Source of the DNA: Microvirga thermotolerans
GTDB lineage: Bacteria > Pseudomonadota > Alphaproteobacteria > Rhizobiales > Beijerinckiaceae
Reading direction: 5' to 3'
Assembly: GCF_009363855.1 (NCBI RefSeq)
Contig: NZ_CP045423.1
Span: 3,130,001 to 3,194,000, forward strand
DNA length: 64,000 nucleotides
Positions 46,477-55,252 of the stretch are shown here, in pieces (the first letter of the stretch is position 1; each line of letters starts with the position of its first letter). The translations under genes and the position numbers were made by a program. Below the pieces are notes generated by a model. That model worked only from the letters and a program-made list of their open reading frames with translations. It searched no databases and had not been told where the DNA came from.

Positions 46477-47733
46477 GTGACCGACCAGCCTGTCCCCTCG
46501 GCGGAAACGAAAGCCGCCCGCACCCTCTTGAACGCCGCCGCCGTCCGCGAGCGGTCGCACCAGATCCTGGAGCACGGCCTTGCGGGGCGCCTCCGGCACT
46601 TCACGGTCCATCCCGAGCGGCTCGACGCCTGTGCCGAGGCGGTCGTGGCGACGATCCGCACGGCCTATCCTTCCCTCGACATCCCCTTCCACGCCCGCTG
46701 GAGGCATTTTTCCGCCGGCGGGCATGACCGGTGGGACGCGGTGATGCACGGCGCTCCCTGGTCCGATGCGGGCCAGATGGCACGCGCCGCCTTCGATCTC
46801 GCCATCGTGTCCGTTCTCCTCGACGCGGGTGCCGGCGCGCAGTGGCGCTACGAGGAGGGCCGCACGGGTGAGACCTTCGCCCGCTCGGAGGGCCTGGCCG
46901 TTGCGAGCTTCGACATGTTCGTGAGCGGCGCCTTCTCGAGCCGGGCGGAGGACCCGTTCCGGGTCGATGCGGATGTGCTCCTCGCCCTCACCGCCGACGA
47001 TCTGGCGCACGGGTTCCAGGTCTCGCCGGGCAACCCGCTCGTCGGGCTGGAAGGCCGCGCCGCGCTCCTCAACCGCCTTGGACGCGCGGTCGCCACGAAC
47101 CCGGACATCTTCGGCCGGCACGACGACCCGCGCCCGGGCGGCCTGTTCGACGTGCTCGCCGCGGGAGCCGACGCGGAGGGACGCATCCGGGCCCCGGCGA
47201 TCCTGGAAGCCATCCTGAACCATCTCGGCTCCATCTGGCCGGGCCGCATCGAGCTGGGCGGGGTCGATCTGGGCGACACCTGGCGTCATCCCCTCGTGGA
47301 GGCGCCGGACGCCACGAACGGCCTGATCCCGTTCCACAAGCTCTCCCAGTGGCTGAGCTATTCCCTCATCGAGCCCCTGGAATGGGCGGGCTACACGGTG
47401 GTGGAGATCGACGGGCTCACCGGCCTGCCCGAATACCGCAACGGCGGCCTCTTCCTCGATTCGGGCGTGCTCGCCCTCAAGGATCCGGCGGAGGCGGCGC
47501 AGCCCCACCCGGTCGACTCGACCCTCGTGGTGGAATGGCGGGCGCTGACCGTCGCCCTTCTCGACCGGATTGCCGAACCGATCCGGCGGGCGCTAGGGTT
47601 GAAGCCGGAGGACTTCCCGCTCGCGAAGGCGCTGGAAGGCGGCACCTGGGCGACGGGACGCAGATTGGCTAAGGAACGGCGCGGCGACGGTTCGCCCCCT
47701 TTGACCATCATCAGCGACGGAACGGTGTTTTAG
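46477..47733 (+). CDS. DUF1688 family protein, URC4 type (uracil catabolism)
   Basis: 418 aa. Family start NAAAVRERSHQILEHGLAG and LRHFTVHPERLDACA; later HARWRHFSAGGHDRW, GLIPFHKLSQWLSYSLIEPLEWAG and GLPEYRNGGLFLDSGVL, all URC4/DUF1688 marks. No characterised catalytic motif is obvious. URC4 is required for uracil breakdown in the yeast pathway, possibly opening a pyrimidine ring intermediate. Start GTG 46477 with CCGGAG; ATG 46435 is upstream but poorly spaced. Its TAG abuts the upp ATG directly. Confidence 0.88.
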   Translation: MTDQPVPSAETKAARTLLNAAAVRERSHQILEHGLAGRLRHFTVHPERLDACAEAVVATIRTAYPSLDIPFHARWRHFSAGGHDRWDAVMHGAPWSDAGQMARAAFDLAIVSVLLDAGAGAQWRYEEGRTGETFARSEGLAVASFDMFVSGAFSSRAEDPFRVDADVLLALTADDLAHGFQVSPGNPLVGLEGRAALLNRLGRAVATNPDIFGRHDDPRPGGLFDVLAAGADAEGRIRAPAILEAILNHLGSIWPGRIELGGVDLGDTWRHPLVEAPDATNGLIPFHKLSQWLSYSLIEPLEWAGYTVVEIDGLTGLPEYRNGGLFLDSGVLALKDPAEAAQPHPVDSTLVVEWRALTVALLDRIAEPIRRALGLKPEDFPLAKALEGGTWATGRRLAKERRGDGSPPLTIISDGTVF

Positions 47734-48399
47734 ATGAATCAGCACAAGACGATCAAAGGCGTACACAACATGCAGGGCGTCACCGTGGTCGACCATCCGC
47801 TGGTCCAGCACAAGCTGACCCTCATGCGCGACAAGGAGCGTTCGACCAAGGGCTTCCGGCAACTCCTCAACGAGATCGGTATGCTGCTCTGCTACGAGGT
47901 GACTCGCGACCTGCCGGTGGAGCGTATCCAGATCGAAACCCCGCTCACCACCACCGAGGGCGTGCAGATCGCCGGCAAGAAGCTCGTGTTCGCGCCCATC
48001 CTGCGCGCCGGCGTCGGCTTTCTCGACGGCATGCTCACCCTCGTCCCCGCCGCCCGCGTGGCCCATATCGGCCTCTACCGCGACCCGGAATCGCTCCAGG
48101 CCGTGGAATATTATTTCAAGGCGCCGTCGGACCTCGCGGATCGCATGGTGCTCGTGCTCGATCCCATGCTGGCGACCGCCAATTCCGCGGTGGCGGCCAT
48201 CGACCGCCTGAAGGAGCGCGGCGCGAAGGACCTGCGCTTCGTGTGCCTGCTCGCCGCGCCGGAAGGCATCGAGAAGCTGCGCGGCGCGCATCCCGACGTC
48301 CATATCTGGACCGCCTCCATCGACGAACGCCTGAACGACCACGGCTACATCGTGCCCGGCCTCGGCGATGCGGGCGACCGGATGTACGGGACGCGCTGA
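47734..48399 (+). CDS. upp: Uracil phosphoribosyltransferase
   Basis: 221 aa. [32 protein letters not shown], the PRPP loop [16 protein letters not shown] and the uracil loop [15 protein letters not shown] are diagnostic. It makes UMP from uracil. In the URC route it acts together with URC1 and URC4. The ATG at 47734 follows the URC4 stop without gap; an ATG at 47770 would give the 209-aa length of E. coli Upp and may be the true start. Confidence 0.97.
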   Translation: MNQHKTIKGVHNMQGVTVVDHPLVQHKLTLMRDKERSTKGFRQLLNEIGMLLCYEVTRDLPVERIQIETPLTTTEGVQIAGKKLVFAPILRAGVGFLDGMLTLVPAARVAHIGLYRDPESLQAVEYYFKAPSDLADRMVLVLDPMLATANSAVAAIDRLKERGAKDLRFVCLLAAPEGIEKLRGAHPDVHIWTASIDERLNDHGYIVPGLGDAGDRMYGTR

Positions 48400-48441
48400 G
48401 CCCCGCCGCGTCGCAACGCCGTCCAACGTCTGGAACTCGCC

Positions 48442-49350
48442 GTGCGCTTCATCGTCGCCGACTGGGGAACCACCCGCTTCCGCGCCTATCTCCTGGAGGA
48501 CGAAACGGTCCTCGACATGGTCGCCTCGGACGAGGGCGTCTCCCACCTGCGGCCGGGGCAGCACCGGGAGGTCTTTTTCCGGCATTGCGGACAATGGCTC
48601 CAGGCGGAGCCGGAGGCGCCGGTCCTGCTGGTCGGCATGGTCGGAAGCCGGGAGGGCTGGGTCGAAGCCCCCTATGCGCATTGTCCGGCAGGGCCGGAGG
48701 AGATCGCGAAGGCCCTGGTGGCGGTCGATCTCGGCGGCAACCGCCGGGGGCACATCGTGCCGGGCCTGTTCTGCGAGCCGGCCCCCGGCGCTGCGGACGT
48801 GATGCGCGGGGAGGAGACCCTCGCCCTCGGCTCCGGGGTCGCGGACGGGATCGTCTGCGCCGCCGGCACGCACCCGAAATGGATCGTCATGAGGGAGGGC
48901 CGCATCGAACGCTTCGCCACTTCCATGACCGGCGAGATGTATGCCCTGCTGCGGGAGCACTCCATGATCGGCCGTCCGGCCACCGAGCCCGAGGACCCGC
49001 GCGGGTTCGACCTGGGCCTCGACGCGGCCGAGCGCAACAATCCTGACAAGGGGCGGCCCATGGGCCTGCTCCACCTGCTCTTCGAGGCGCGGGCGGCAGT
49101 GGTCTCCGGGCGGATGGGAACGGATTTCCTCGGCCCCTATCTCTCCGGTCTCCTCACGGGCGACGAGATCAACGGCGCCCTCGCCTCTCACCCGGGCCTG
49201 GAGGAAGTGACGGTCCTGGCCGATTCCCATCGGGCCGAACTCTACGCCCGCGCTCTCGCCCGCCACGGGGTCGCCGTCGTCACCAAGCCGCCTCGCGATG
49301 CCCTGATCGCGGGCCTGGGGCGGATCGTCCGCCATGTGCCGCCGCAGTGA
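48442..49350 (+). CDS. dgoK: 2-dehydro-3-deoxygalactonokinase family protein (DgoK)
   Basis: 302 aa sugar-acid kinase fold. Begins VADWGTTRFRAYLL (phosphate 1 motif DWGTT), with VGMVGSREGWVEAPY, MRGEETLALG and AGTHPKWIV in the DgoK pattern and RMGTDFLGPYLSGLL later. It should phosphorylate 2-dehydro-3-deoxy-galactonate, but the expected aldolase dgoA and dehydratase dgoD are not in the window. Starts at GTG 48442 after upp; possibly co-transcribed with URC genes. A terminator follows. Confidence 0.85.
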   Translation: MRFIVADWGTTRFRAYLLEDETVLDMVASDEGVSHLRPGQHREVFFRHCGQWLQAEPEAPVLLVGMVGSREGWVEAPYAHCPAGPEEIAKALVAVDLGGNRRGHIVPGLFCEPAPGAADVMRGEETLALGSGVADGIVCAAGTHPKWIVMREGRIERFATSMTGEMYALLREHSMIGRPATEPEDPRGFDLGLDAAERNNPDKGRPMGLLHLLFEARAAVVSGRMGTDFLGPYLSGLLTGDEINGALASHPGLEEVTVLADSHRAELYARALARHGVAVVTKPPRDALIAGLGRIVRHVPPQ

Positions 49351-49415
49351 CGGCGTCCGCCTGCCCTGAAGGCATTCCGTGACGCGAGCCCTGCCCCAAG
49401 CGCATGGCCCTGGGG

Positions 49416-49442
49416 CGGGACATGACCGGCCGGTCCCGTTTT
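49416..49442 (+). terminator. Intrinsic terminator after dgoK
   Basis: CGGGAC, an 11-base loop containing the palindrome ACCGGCCGGT overlap, GTCCCG and TTTT. It lies 66 nt after the dgoK stop and separates it from the peptidase gene. Confidence 0.7.
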
Positions 49443-49469
49443 GCGGATGGAAACCTGCCGGCAGGCGCA

Positions 49470-49475
49470 TACAAT
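49470..49475 (+). promoter_or_regulatory. Possible -10 of the peptidase gene
   Basis: TACAAT at 49470-49475, with a weak -35 TGGAAA (49448-49453) 16 bases upstream, ahead of the ATG at 49521. Confidence 0.35.
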
Positions 49476-49520
49476 CCGCCCGACCCACTCCTTGAGTCCC
49501 TCCTTCGCCGAGTTCCTCTC

Positions 49521-50903
49521 ATGCTCCATCCCCTGCTCGCCGCCTCCGATTCCGCGTCCCTGCCGATCTGGCTCGCCGACGAGAAGACCTGGCCCGAGAT
49601 CGCCGGGAAGCTGCCCGCGCAGGCCCAGGCCTTCGCGAAGGCGCAGACGTTCGAAGCCAAGGCCGGCACCCATTGCCTCCTTCCCGACGGGGACGGAAAC
49701 CTTCTCGGCGTCGCTTTCGGGCTCGACGCCCCGGATGCGAAGCGGGCCGACCCCTTCCTGCCCGGCAAGCTGTCGTCCCTGCTGCCCGAAGGAACCTACC
49801 GGTTCGAGACTACGGCGCCCGATCCGACCCTGGCCACGCTCGCCTGGGTCCTCGGCGCCTATTCCTTCGATCGCTACCGCAAGCGCAGCGGCAAGACCGT
49901 GCGCCTCGTCCTGCCCGCCGGGGTCGACGGCGAGGACGTGACGCGGATCGCCGAGGCGGTCGCGGCGAGCCGCGACCTCGTCAACACGCCCACGAGCGAC
50001 CTCGGCCCCGACGGGATCGAAGCGGCAGCGCGCAAGCTCGCGGACAGGCACGGAGCCGCGTTCAGGAGCATCGTCGGCGACGACCTGCTGGCGCAGAACT
50101 TTCCCATGATCCATGCGGTCGGACGCGCGTCCGCCACGCCGCCGCGCCTCATCGACCTCACCTGGGGCCGGGCCGACGCGCCGCGCGTCACCCTCGTCGG
50201 CAAGGGTGTGGCCTTCGACACGGGCGGCCTGGACATCAAGCCCGCCGCCTCCATGCTGATGATGCGCAAGGACATGGGCGGCTCCGCCGCCGCGCTGGCT
50301 TTGGCCGACATGATCATGGGCGCGAAGCTGCCCGTGCGCCTGCGCGTGCTGATCCCCGCCGTCGAGAACTCCATTTCCGCCAACGCCTTCCGCCCCGGCG
50401 ACATCCTCCACAGCCGCAAGGGGCTGACCGTCGAGATCGGCAACACGGACGCGGAGGGCCGGCTGATCCTCGCCGACGCCCTCGCCCTCGCGGACGAGGA
50501 AAATCCCGACCTCGTGGTGGATTTCGCGACCCTCACCGGCGCCGCGCGCGTCGCCCTCGGGCCCGAGCTGCCGCCCTTCTACACGGAGGACGAGACGCTG
50601 GCGGCGGAGATCGCGCGGGAGGGGCTGGCCGTGAACGATCCGGTGTGGCGCCTGCCGCTCTGGCACCCCTACCAGAGCCTGCTCGACTCCAAGTATGCGG
50701 ACGTGAACAACACGGGCGGACCGATGGCGGGGTCGGTCACGGCGGCCCTGTTCCTGAGCCGCTTCGTGTCCGCCGCCCGCGCCTGGGTCCATTTCGACAT
50801 CTTCGCCTGGAACAGCGCCACCCGTCCCGGCCGCCCGGAAGGCGGCGAGGTCCAGGCGGCGCGCCTCATGTATTCGCTCCTCAAGAAGCGCTACGGTTCC
50901 TAA
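49521..50903 (+). CDS. Leucyl aminopeptidase family protein (M17)
   Basis: 460 aa. The C-terminal peptidase domain has the metal-binding LVGKGVAFDTGGLDIKP (Lys, Asp), MRKDMGGSAAAL, the signature NTDAEGRLILADAL (Asp, Glu, Arg) and late AWNSATRPGRPEGGE. The N-terminal domain of about 170 residues differs from E. coli PepA, so this is the PepB/other branch. Start ATG 49521. It likely trims peptides in the cytoplasm. Confidence 0.93.
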   Translation: MLHPLLAASDSASLPIWLADEKTWPEIAGKLPAQAQAFAKAQTFEAKAGTHCLLPDGDGNLLGVAFGLDAPDAKRADPFLPGKLSSLLPEGTYRFETTAPDPTLATLAWVLGAYSFDRYRKRSGKTVRLVLPAGVDGEDVTRIAEAVAASRDLVNTPTSDLGPDGIEAAARKLADRHGAAFRSIVGDDLLAQNFPMIHAVGRASATPPRLIDLTWGRADAPRVTLVGKGVAFDTGGLDIKPAASMLMMRKDMGGSAAALALADMIMGAKLPVRLRVLIPAVENSISANAFRPGDILHSRKGLTVEIGNTDAEGRLILADALALADEENPDLVVDFATLTGAARVALGPELPPFYTEDETLAAEIAREGLAVNDPVWRLPLWHPYQSLLDSKYADVNNTGGPMAGSVTAALFLSRFVSAARAWVHFDIFAWNSATRPGRPEGGEVQAARLMYSLLKKRYGS

Positions 50904-50977
50904 AGCATAAGCGCAGGCGCCCGTTGCGCCCCGAGAGGCGGGGCCGGATAATCCGGCTCCGACCGAGCGGTGGTGCC

Positions 50978-51325
50978 ATGCCTGTCGAACTGCGCGCATT
51001 CCAGGCTCTGAAGCTGTGGCACGACGTCCATCTCGACCTCGTGCGCGAAGGGAGCGACCTGTCCGCGCGCCAGGTCGCCATCCTGCTCACCATCTATCTC
51101 GAGCCGCCCCCGCACACCGTCCGCGGCCTCGCGCGCAAGCTCGGCGTGACGAAGCCCGTCGTCACCCGGGCCCTGGACACCATGGGCAAGCTCGACCTGG
51201 TCTCGCGCCGCCGGGACGAGGCGGACAGGCGCAACGTCGTCATTCAGCGCACGGTCGCTGGCGCTCTGGCCGTGGAGAGGTTAGGAGACCTCATCATGGC
51301 CCGCGCCAAGGAGTTGCCCCGATGA
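50978..51325 (+). CDS. MarR-family transcriptional regulator
   Basis: 115 aa winged-helix protein: an N-terminal dimerisation helix (AFQALKLWHDVHLDLV), LSARQVAILLTIYL, the recognition helix GVTKPVVTRALDTMGKLDLVSRRRDEADRRN. ATG 50978 is 75 nt after the peptidase stop, and its stop overlaps the NlpC/P60 gene by 4 nt. It may control its own operon or the peptidase. Short for MarR at the C-terminus. Confidence 0.88.
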   Translation: MPVELRAFQALKLWHDVHLDLVREGSDLSARQVAILLTIYLEPPPHTVRGLARKLGVTKPVVTRALDTMGKLDLVSRRRDEADRRNVVIQRTVAGALAVERLGDLIMARAKELPR

Positions 51326-52185
51326 CCTTCGACCGCCGCACCACCCCCGTCCGCGCAGACTTGGCCGACGAGAGGCTGCGCGGCTTGGTGGAAGCGGAGC
51401 GGTTCACGGCAGGCACGCACAGGCGCATCGCCTGCGCCGTCACCTCCCTCCACCGCCACCCCTCCCCCGAAGCGCCGGTCGACACCCAGGCCATCTGGGG
51501 CGAGAGCGTGACGGTCTACGACGAGCATGAAGGCTGGGCCTGGGTGCAGCTGCACGACGACGGCTATGTGGGATATCTCCGGAGCGACGACCTCGGCGCT
51601 CCCGATCCGGAACCGACCCACCGGGTCCGCGCCCTGCGCACCTTCGTCTACCCCGGCCCGAACCTGAAGCTGCCGCACGGCGGCTGGCTGACCCTGAACT
51701 CCAAGGTCGCGGTGGCGGAGATCGAGGGGGACTACGCCCGGCTCGCGACCGGCGGCTTCGTCTATGCCCCGCATCTCTCGGCCCTCGGCACCTGGGAGAG
51801 CGACCCGGTCGCCGTCGCGGAACGCTTCCTTCACACGCCGTACCTGTGGGGCGGCAAGACCAGCCTCGGCCTCGACTGCTCGGGCCTCGCCCAGACGGCG
51901 CTGAGCGCGGCGGGGATCGCGGCTCCCCGCGACAGCGACATGCAGGAGGCGCGCCTCGGAACCCCCGTTCCCGTCACGCCCGGACTGTCCGGATTGCAGC
52001 GCGGCGACCTGGTATTCTGGAAGGGGCATGTGGGGCTGATGGTCGACGCCACGCGCCTCATCCACGCCACCGGCCACACGATGCAGGTCCTCGTCGAGCC
52101 GCTGTCGGTCGCGGAGGAGCGCATCCGCCTCACGAGCTACGGTCCGATCAGCTCCGTCAAGCGCTTGCCGCTGCGGAAGGGGTGA
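51322..52185 (+). CDS. NlpC/P60 family peptidoglycan endopeptidase with two SH3-like domains
   Basis: 287 aa. Two SH3-like domains (about 35-95 and 100-160, each with WGESVTVY- or FVYPGPNLK-type cores) precede the NlpC/P60 domain: LDCSGLAQTAL (Cys186), GHVGLM (His236) and LIHATGH (His248), the catalytic triad. Such enzymes cut D-Glu-DAP bonds in muropeptides; YkfC-like cytoplasmic members recycle peptides. No signal peptide is seen, so recycling with the neighbouring aminopeptidase is likely. Confidence 0.9.
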   Translation: MTFDRRTTPVRADLADERLRGLVEAERFTAGTHRRIACAVTSLHRHPSPEAPVDTQAIWGESVTVYDEHEGWAWVQLHDDGYVGYLRSDDLGAPDPEPTHRVRALRTFVYPGPNLKLPHGGWLTLNSKVAVAEIEGDYARLATGGFVYAPHLSALGTWESDPVAVAERFLHTPYLWGGKTSLGLDCSGLAQTALSAAGIAAPRDSDMQEARLGTPVPVTPGLSGLQRGDLVFWKGHVGLMVDATRLIHATGHTMQVLVEPLSVAEERIRLTSYGPISSVKRLPLRKG

Positions 52186-52193
52186 ATGCCCCG

Positions 52194-52216
52194 GGAGCAG
52201 CGGGCGCCGCCGCTCC
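52194..52216. terminator. Hairpin between convergent NlpC/P60 and ghrA genes
   Basis: GGAGCAGCGG, loop GCG, CCGCCGCTCC with one mismatch, in the 43-bp gap between the two stops. No T tract. Confidence 0.4.
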
Positions 52217-52228
52217 TGAAGCGCGCCC

Positions 52229-53170
52229 TCAATATCCCCGCGTCCGGTCGACGACGTTCTGGAACGGCTCCCCGGCCTCGTGGCGTCGGATCTGCTTCGC
52301 GACGTAGAGCGCCGTCATGTCCGGGTCGCTCACCGCGGAATTGTGGGGCGTCACGGTCACGCGGGGGTGGGACCAGAGCGGCGAGTCCTGCGGCAGGGGC
52401 TCCACCTCGAACACGTCGAGGGTCGCCGCCCGCAGGACCCCGCCGTCCAAGGCGGCGAGGATGTCCGCTTCGACCTGAAGCCCGCCCCGCCCCGCATTGA
52501 TGAGGATCGGCCCGCCGAGCCTGCCGTCGCGGGCGAGCTTCGCGAACAGGGAGGCGTTGAGAATGCCCCGCGTCTCCGGCGTGAGAGGAAGAAGGCTCAC
52601 GAGAATGCCCGTGCGGGCGAGGAAGCGCTCGAGGCCGTCCTCGCCGGAATAGACCTCGAAGCCCTCGACGGATTTCGGCGTGCGGCTCCAGCCGGCGACG
52701 TCGAAGCCCATCGCCTTGAGCTTGCGGGCCGCATCCTGGCCGAGCACGCCGAAGCCCATGACGCCGACCCTCACGTCTCCGGCGATCGGCGGAGCCTTGT
52801 CGGGCTCCCAGCGCCGGGCGCGCTGATCCGCGTCGTAGCGGCGCTGGTCGCGCAGATACATCAGGCAATGCAGGACCACGTACTCGCTCATGCGGTTGGT
52901 GAGATCGTCCTGCGCCACGCGCACGATCGGCACGTCGGGAAGGCCGGGATAGCCCATCAGGTGATCGACCCCGGCGCCGAGAGAGAAGATGGCTTCGAGC
53001 GCCGGCAGGTCCGACAGGCTGCCGGGCTTCGGCCCCCAGGTCGCGACGTAGCGCACGCGGCTCCTGTCGAAGGCCTCCCCGAGCACCGCGACGGGATGCT
53101 CGGGCAGGTAGAGGCGGAACCGCTCCACCCAGGGCTTCGGGTCCCACGTCAGGGCGACGAGAAGGGTCAC
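52229..53170 (-). CDS. ghrA: D-2-hydroxyacid dehydrogenase, glyoxylate/hydroxypyruvate reductase A type
   Basis: 313 aa. The NAD(P) motif is GVMGFGVLGQDAA, followed by WSRTPKSVEGFE. Active-site Arg, Glu and His are in INAGRGGLQVEADIL, LDVFEVEPLP and VTPHNSAVSDP. GhrA reduces glyoxylate and hydroxypyruvate. It starts at GTG 53170 inside the deoA stop, so it closes the nucleoside operon, an unusual place for it. Confidence 0.93.
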   Translation of the reverse strand: MTLLVALTWDPKPWVERFRLYLPEHPVAVLGEAFDRSRVRYVATWGPKPGSLSDLPALEAIFSLGAGVDHLMGYPGLPDVPIVRVAQDDLTNRMSEYVVLHCLMYLRDQRRYDADQRARRWEPDKAPPIAGDVRVGVMGFGVLGQDAARKLKAMGFDVAGWSRTPKSVEGFEVYSGEDGLERFLARTGILVSLLPLTPETRGILNASLFAKLARDGRLGGPILINAGRGGLQVEADILAALDGGVLRAATLDVFEVEPLPQDSPLWSHPRVTVTPHNSAVSDPDMTALYVAKQIRRHEAGEPFQNVVDRTRGY

Positions 53171-54489
53171 GCTTTGGCTCCGATCCGTTCGAGGACGAGG
53201 GGGCCCGGGCGGGCCGGGGCATCGCCGACCGTATAGGCCGCGCGGACGGCCCGCTCGGCAGCCTCCGCCGCGGCCTCGCTGCGGGCGTGGACGATGGCGA
53301 GCGGGCGGCTGCTTCCGACGGCGGCGCCGACCTCCGCAAGCTCGGTGAGCCCCACCGCATGGTCGATGGGATCCTGCGGACGCGTGCGCCCGCCGCCGAG
53401 CGCGACGACGGCCACGCCGACGTCACGGGTCGCGATCCGCTGCACGATGCCCTCGCGTTCCGCATGGACCGGGCGGATAACGGGAGCGGCGGCGAGGTGG
53501 CGGCCGGGCTTGTCGAGGAAATCCGCAGGCCCGCCGAGCGCCGCCACCATGCGCTGGAAGATCTCCGCCGCTCGTCCCGAAGAAATCGCCGCCTCGATGC
53601 GCGCGCGCGCCTCGTCCAGGTTGGCCGCGAGCTTTCCGAGCACCAGCATCTCCGCGCACAGGGCGACCGTCACCGCATGGAAACGCGGCTCGCGACGGCG
53701 ACCTGTCAGATAGTCGACGATGTAGTTCACCTCGACCGCATTGCCCGCCGCCGAGGCGAGCGGCTCGTTCATGTCGGTGAGCAGCGCGCTCGTCGGCAGG
53801 CCCGCGCCGTTGGCGACGAGGACGAGACTCTCCGCGAGCGCGCGCGCGTCGGCGGGATTGTCCATGAACGCGCCGGAGCCGAACTTCACGTCCATGACGA
53901 GGCCCTGGAGCCCCGCCGCCAGCTTCTTCGACAGGATCGACGCGGTGATCAGGTCGATGGATTCCACGGTCGCCGTCACGTCGCGGATCGCATAGAGCCG
54001 CTTGTCCGCGGGCGCGAGATCCGCCGTCTGGCCGATGACCGCGCAGCCGACCTCCCGCGTGACGCGCCTGAACGTCTCGATGTCGGGCTGCGTCACGTAG
54101 CCGGGAATCGAGTCGAACTTGTCGAGCGTGCCGCCGGTGTGACCGAGGCCGCGGCCCGAGATCATCGGCACGTAGCCGCCGCAGGCGGCGACCGCGGGGG
54201 CCAGGGCGAGGCTCACCGTGTCGCCCACGCCGCCGGTCGAGTGCTTGTCGAGGACTGGGCCGGGAAGGTCCCATTTCAGCACCTCGCCCGAGCGCGTCAT
54301 CGCCTGCGTGAGCGCCACGCGCTCCTTCACCGAAAGGCCGCGGAAGAAGATCGCCATGGCGAAGGAGGCCGCCTGGCCCTCCGACACGCTGCCCGTGGTG
54401 AGCCCCTCGACGAAGGCATGGATGTGCTCGGGATCGAGCGCGCCGCCGTCGCGCTTGCGGCGGATAATTTCCTGCGGAAGAAGGGTCAT
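53167..54489 (-). CDS. deoA: Thymidine phosphorylase
   Basis: 440 aa glycosyltransferase family 3 enzyme. LLPQEIIRRKRDGG start, the phosphate-binding KHSTGGVGDTVSL, and ISGRGLGHTGGTLDKFDSIPG are the pyrimidine-phosphorylase signature. It releases thymine (and deoxyuridine-derived uracil) plus deoxyribose 1-phosphate, which deoB and deoC use. One nt after deoC; overlaps ghrA by 4 nt. Confidence 0.97.
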   Translation of the reverse strand: MTLLPQEIIRRKRDGGALDPEHIHAFVEGLTTGSVSEGQAASFAMAIFFRGLSVKERVALTQAMTRSGEVLKWDLPGPVLDKHSTGGVGDTVSLALAPAVAACGGYVPMISGRGLGHTGGTLDKFDSIPGYVTQPDIETFRRVTREVGCAVIGQTADLAPADKRLYAIRDVTATVESIDLITASILSKKLAAGLQGLVMDVKFGSGAFMDNPADARALAESLVLVANGAGLPTSALLTDMNEPLASAAGNAVEVNYIVDYLTGRRREPRFHAVTVALCAEMLVLGKLAANLDEARARIEAAISSGRAAEIFQRMVAALGGPADFLDKPGRHLAAAPVIRPVHAEREGIVQRIATRDVGVAVVALGGGRTRPQDPIDHAVGLTELAEVGAAVGSSRPLAIVHARSEAAAEAAERAVRAAYTVGDAPARPGPLVLERIGAKA

Positions 54490-54490
54490 C

Positions 54491-55252
54491 TCAATAGACT
54501 CCGGCGGGAGCGCTGCCCGCCCGCCCCTCGATGGCGGCGATCAGCGCGTCGAAGACGCTGCTGGCGCCGATGCGGAAGGTCTTCGGCGTCGCCCAGTCCG
54601 GTCCCATGATGCGGTCGGCGAGGTCGAGATAGGTCTTGGCGTCGGCGAGCGTGCGGATGCCGCCGGACGGCTTCAGGCCGACGGGGCGGCCGGAATCCCT
54701 GATGGCGTGAAGCATGATCTCGGCCGCCTGCGGCGTGGCGGAAACCGGGGTCTTGCCGGTCGAGGTCTTGATGAAATCCGCCCCCGCCTCGATGGCGAGG
54801 CGGCTCGCCTCCGCAATGAGCGCGGGCTCGGCAAGCATGCCGGTTTCGAGGATCACCTTGAGAGTCCGGCCCTGGTCGACGACCTCGCGCACCGCCTCGA
54901 CCATGTCGGAGGCGACGGCGCGGTCGCCGCGGCGCAGGGCCTCGTAGGGGAGGACGAGATCGACCTCGTTCGCGCCGTCGCTCAACGCCTCGCGGACATC
55001 GTCCGTCACGCGCTCCACATCCTCTCCCCCGGCGGGGAAGTTGACCACCGTCGCCACGCGGACGGGCGAGCCGCGCAGCGCCTCCCGCGCACGGCCGACG
55101 AACTGCGGCCAGACGCACACGGCGGCCACCGGCCCGCGGGGATCGAGCGCCTTGGCGCAGAGCGCGTCGATCGCCTGGTCCGTGCAGTTGTCCGTCAGGT
55201 CCGTCAGATCGAGACAGCGCAGGGCGCGCTGGGCGAGACTGGCATCAGACAT
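54491..55252 (-). CDS. deoC: Deoxyribose-phosphate aldolase
   Basis: 253 aa TIM-barrel class I aldolase. Schiff-base lysine is Lys162 in GADFIKTSTGKTPV, with Lys194 in GLKPSGGIR also conserved. It splits deoxyribose 5-phosphate into acetaldehyde and glyceraldehyde 3-phosphate. ATG 55252 overlaps the punA stop by 8 nt. Fits the DeoB step encoded on the other strand. Confidence 0.97.
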   Translation of the reverse strand: MSDASLAQRALRCLDLTDLTDNCTDQAIDALCAKALDPRGPVAAVCVWPQFVGRAREALRGSPVRVATVVNFPAGGEDVERVTDDVREALSDGANEVDLVLPYEALRRGDRAVASDMVEAVREVVDQGRTLKVILETGMLAEPALIAEASRLAIEAGADFIKTSTGKTPVSATPQAAEIMLHAIRDSGRPVGLKPSGGIRTLADAKTYLDLADRIMGPDWATPKTFRIGASSVFDALIAAIEGRAGSAPAGVY

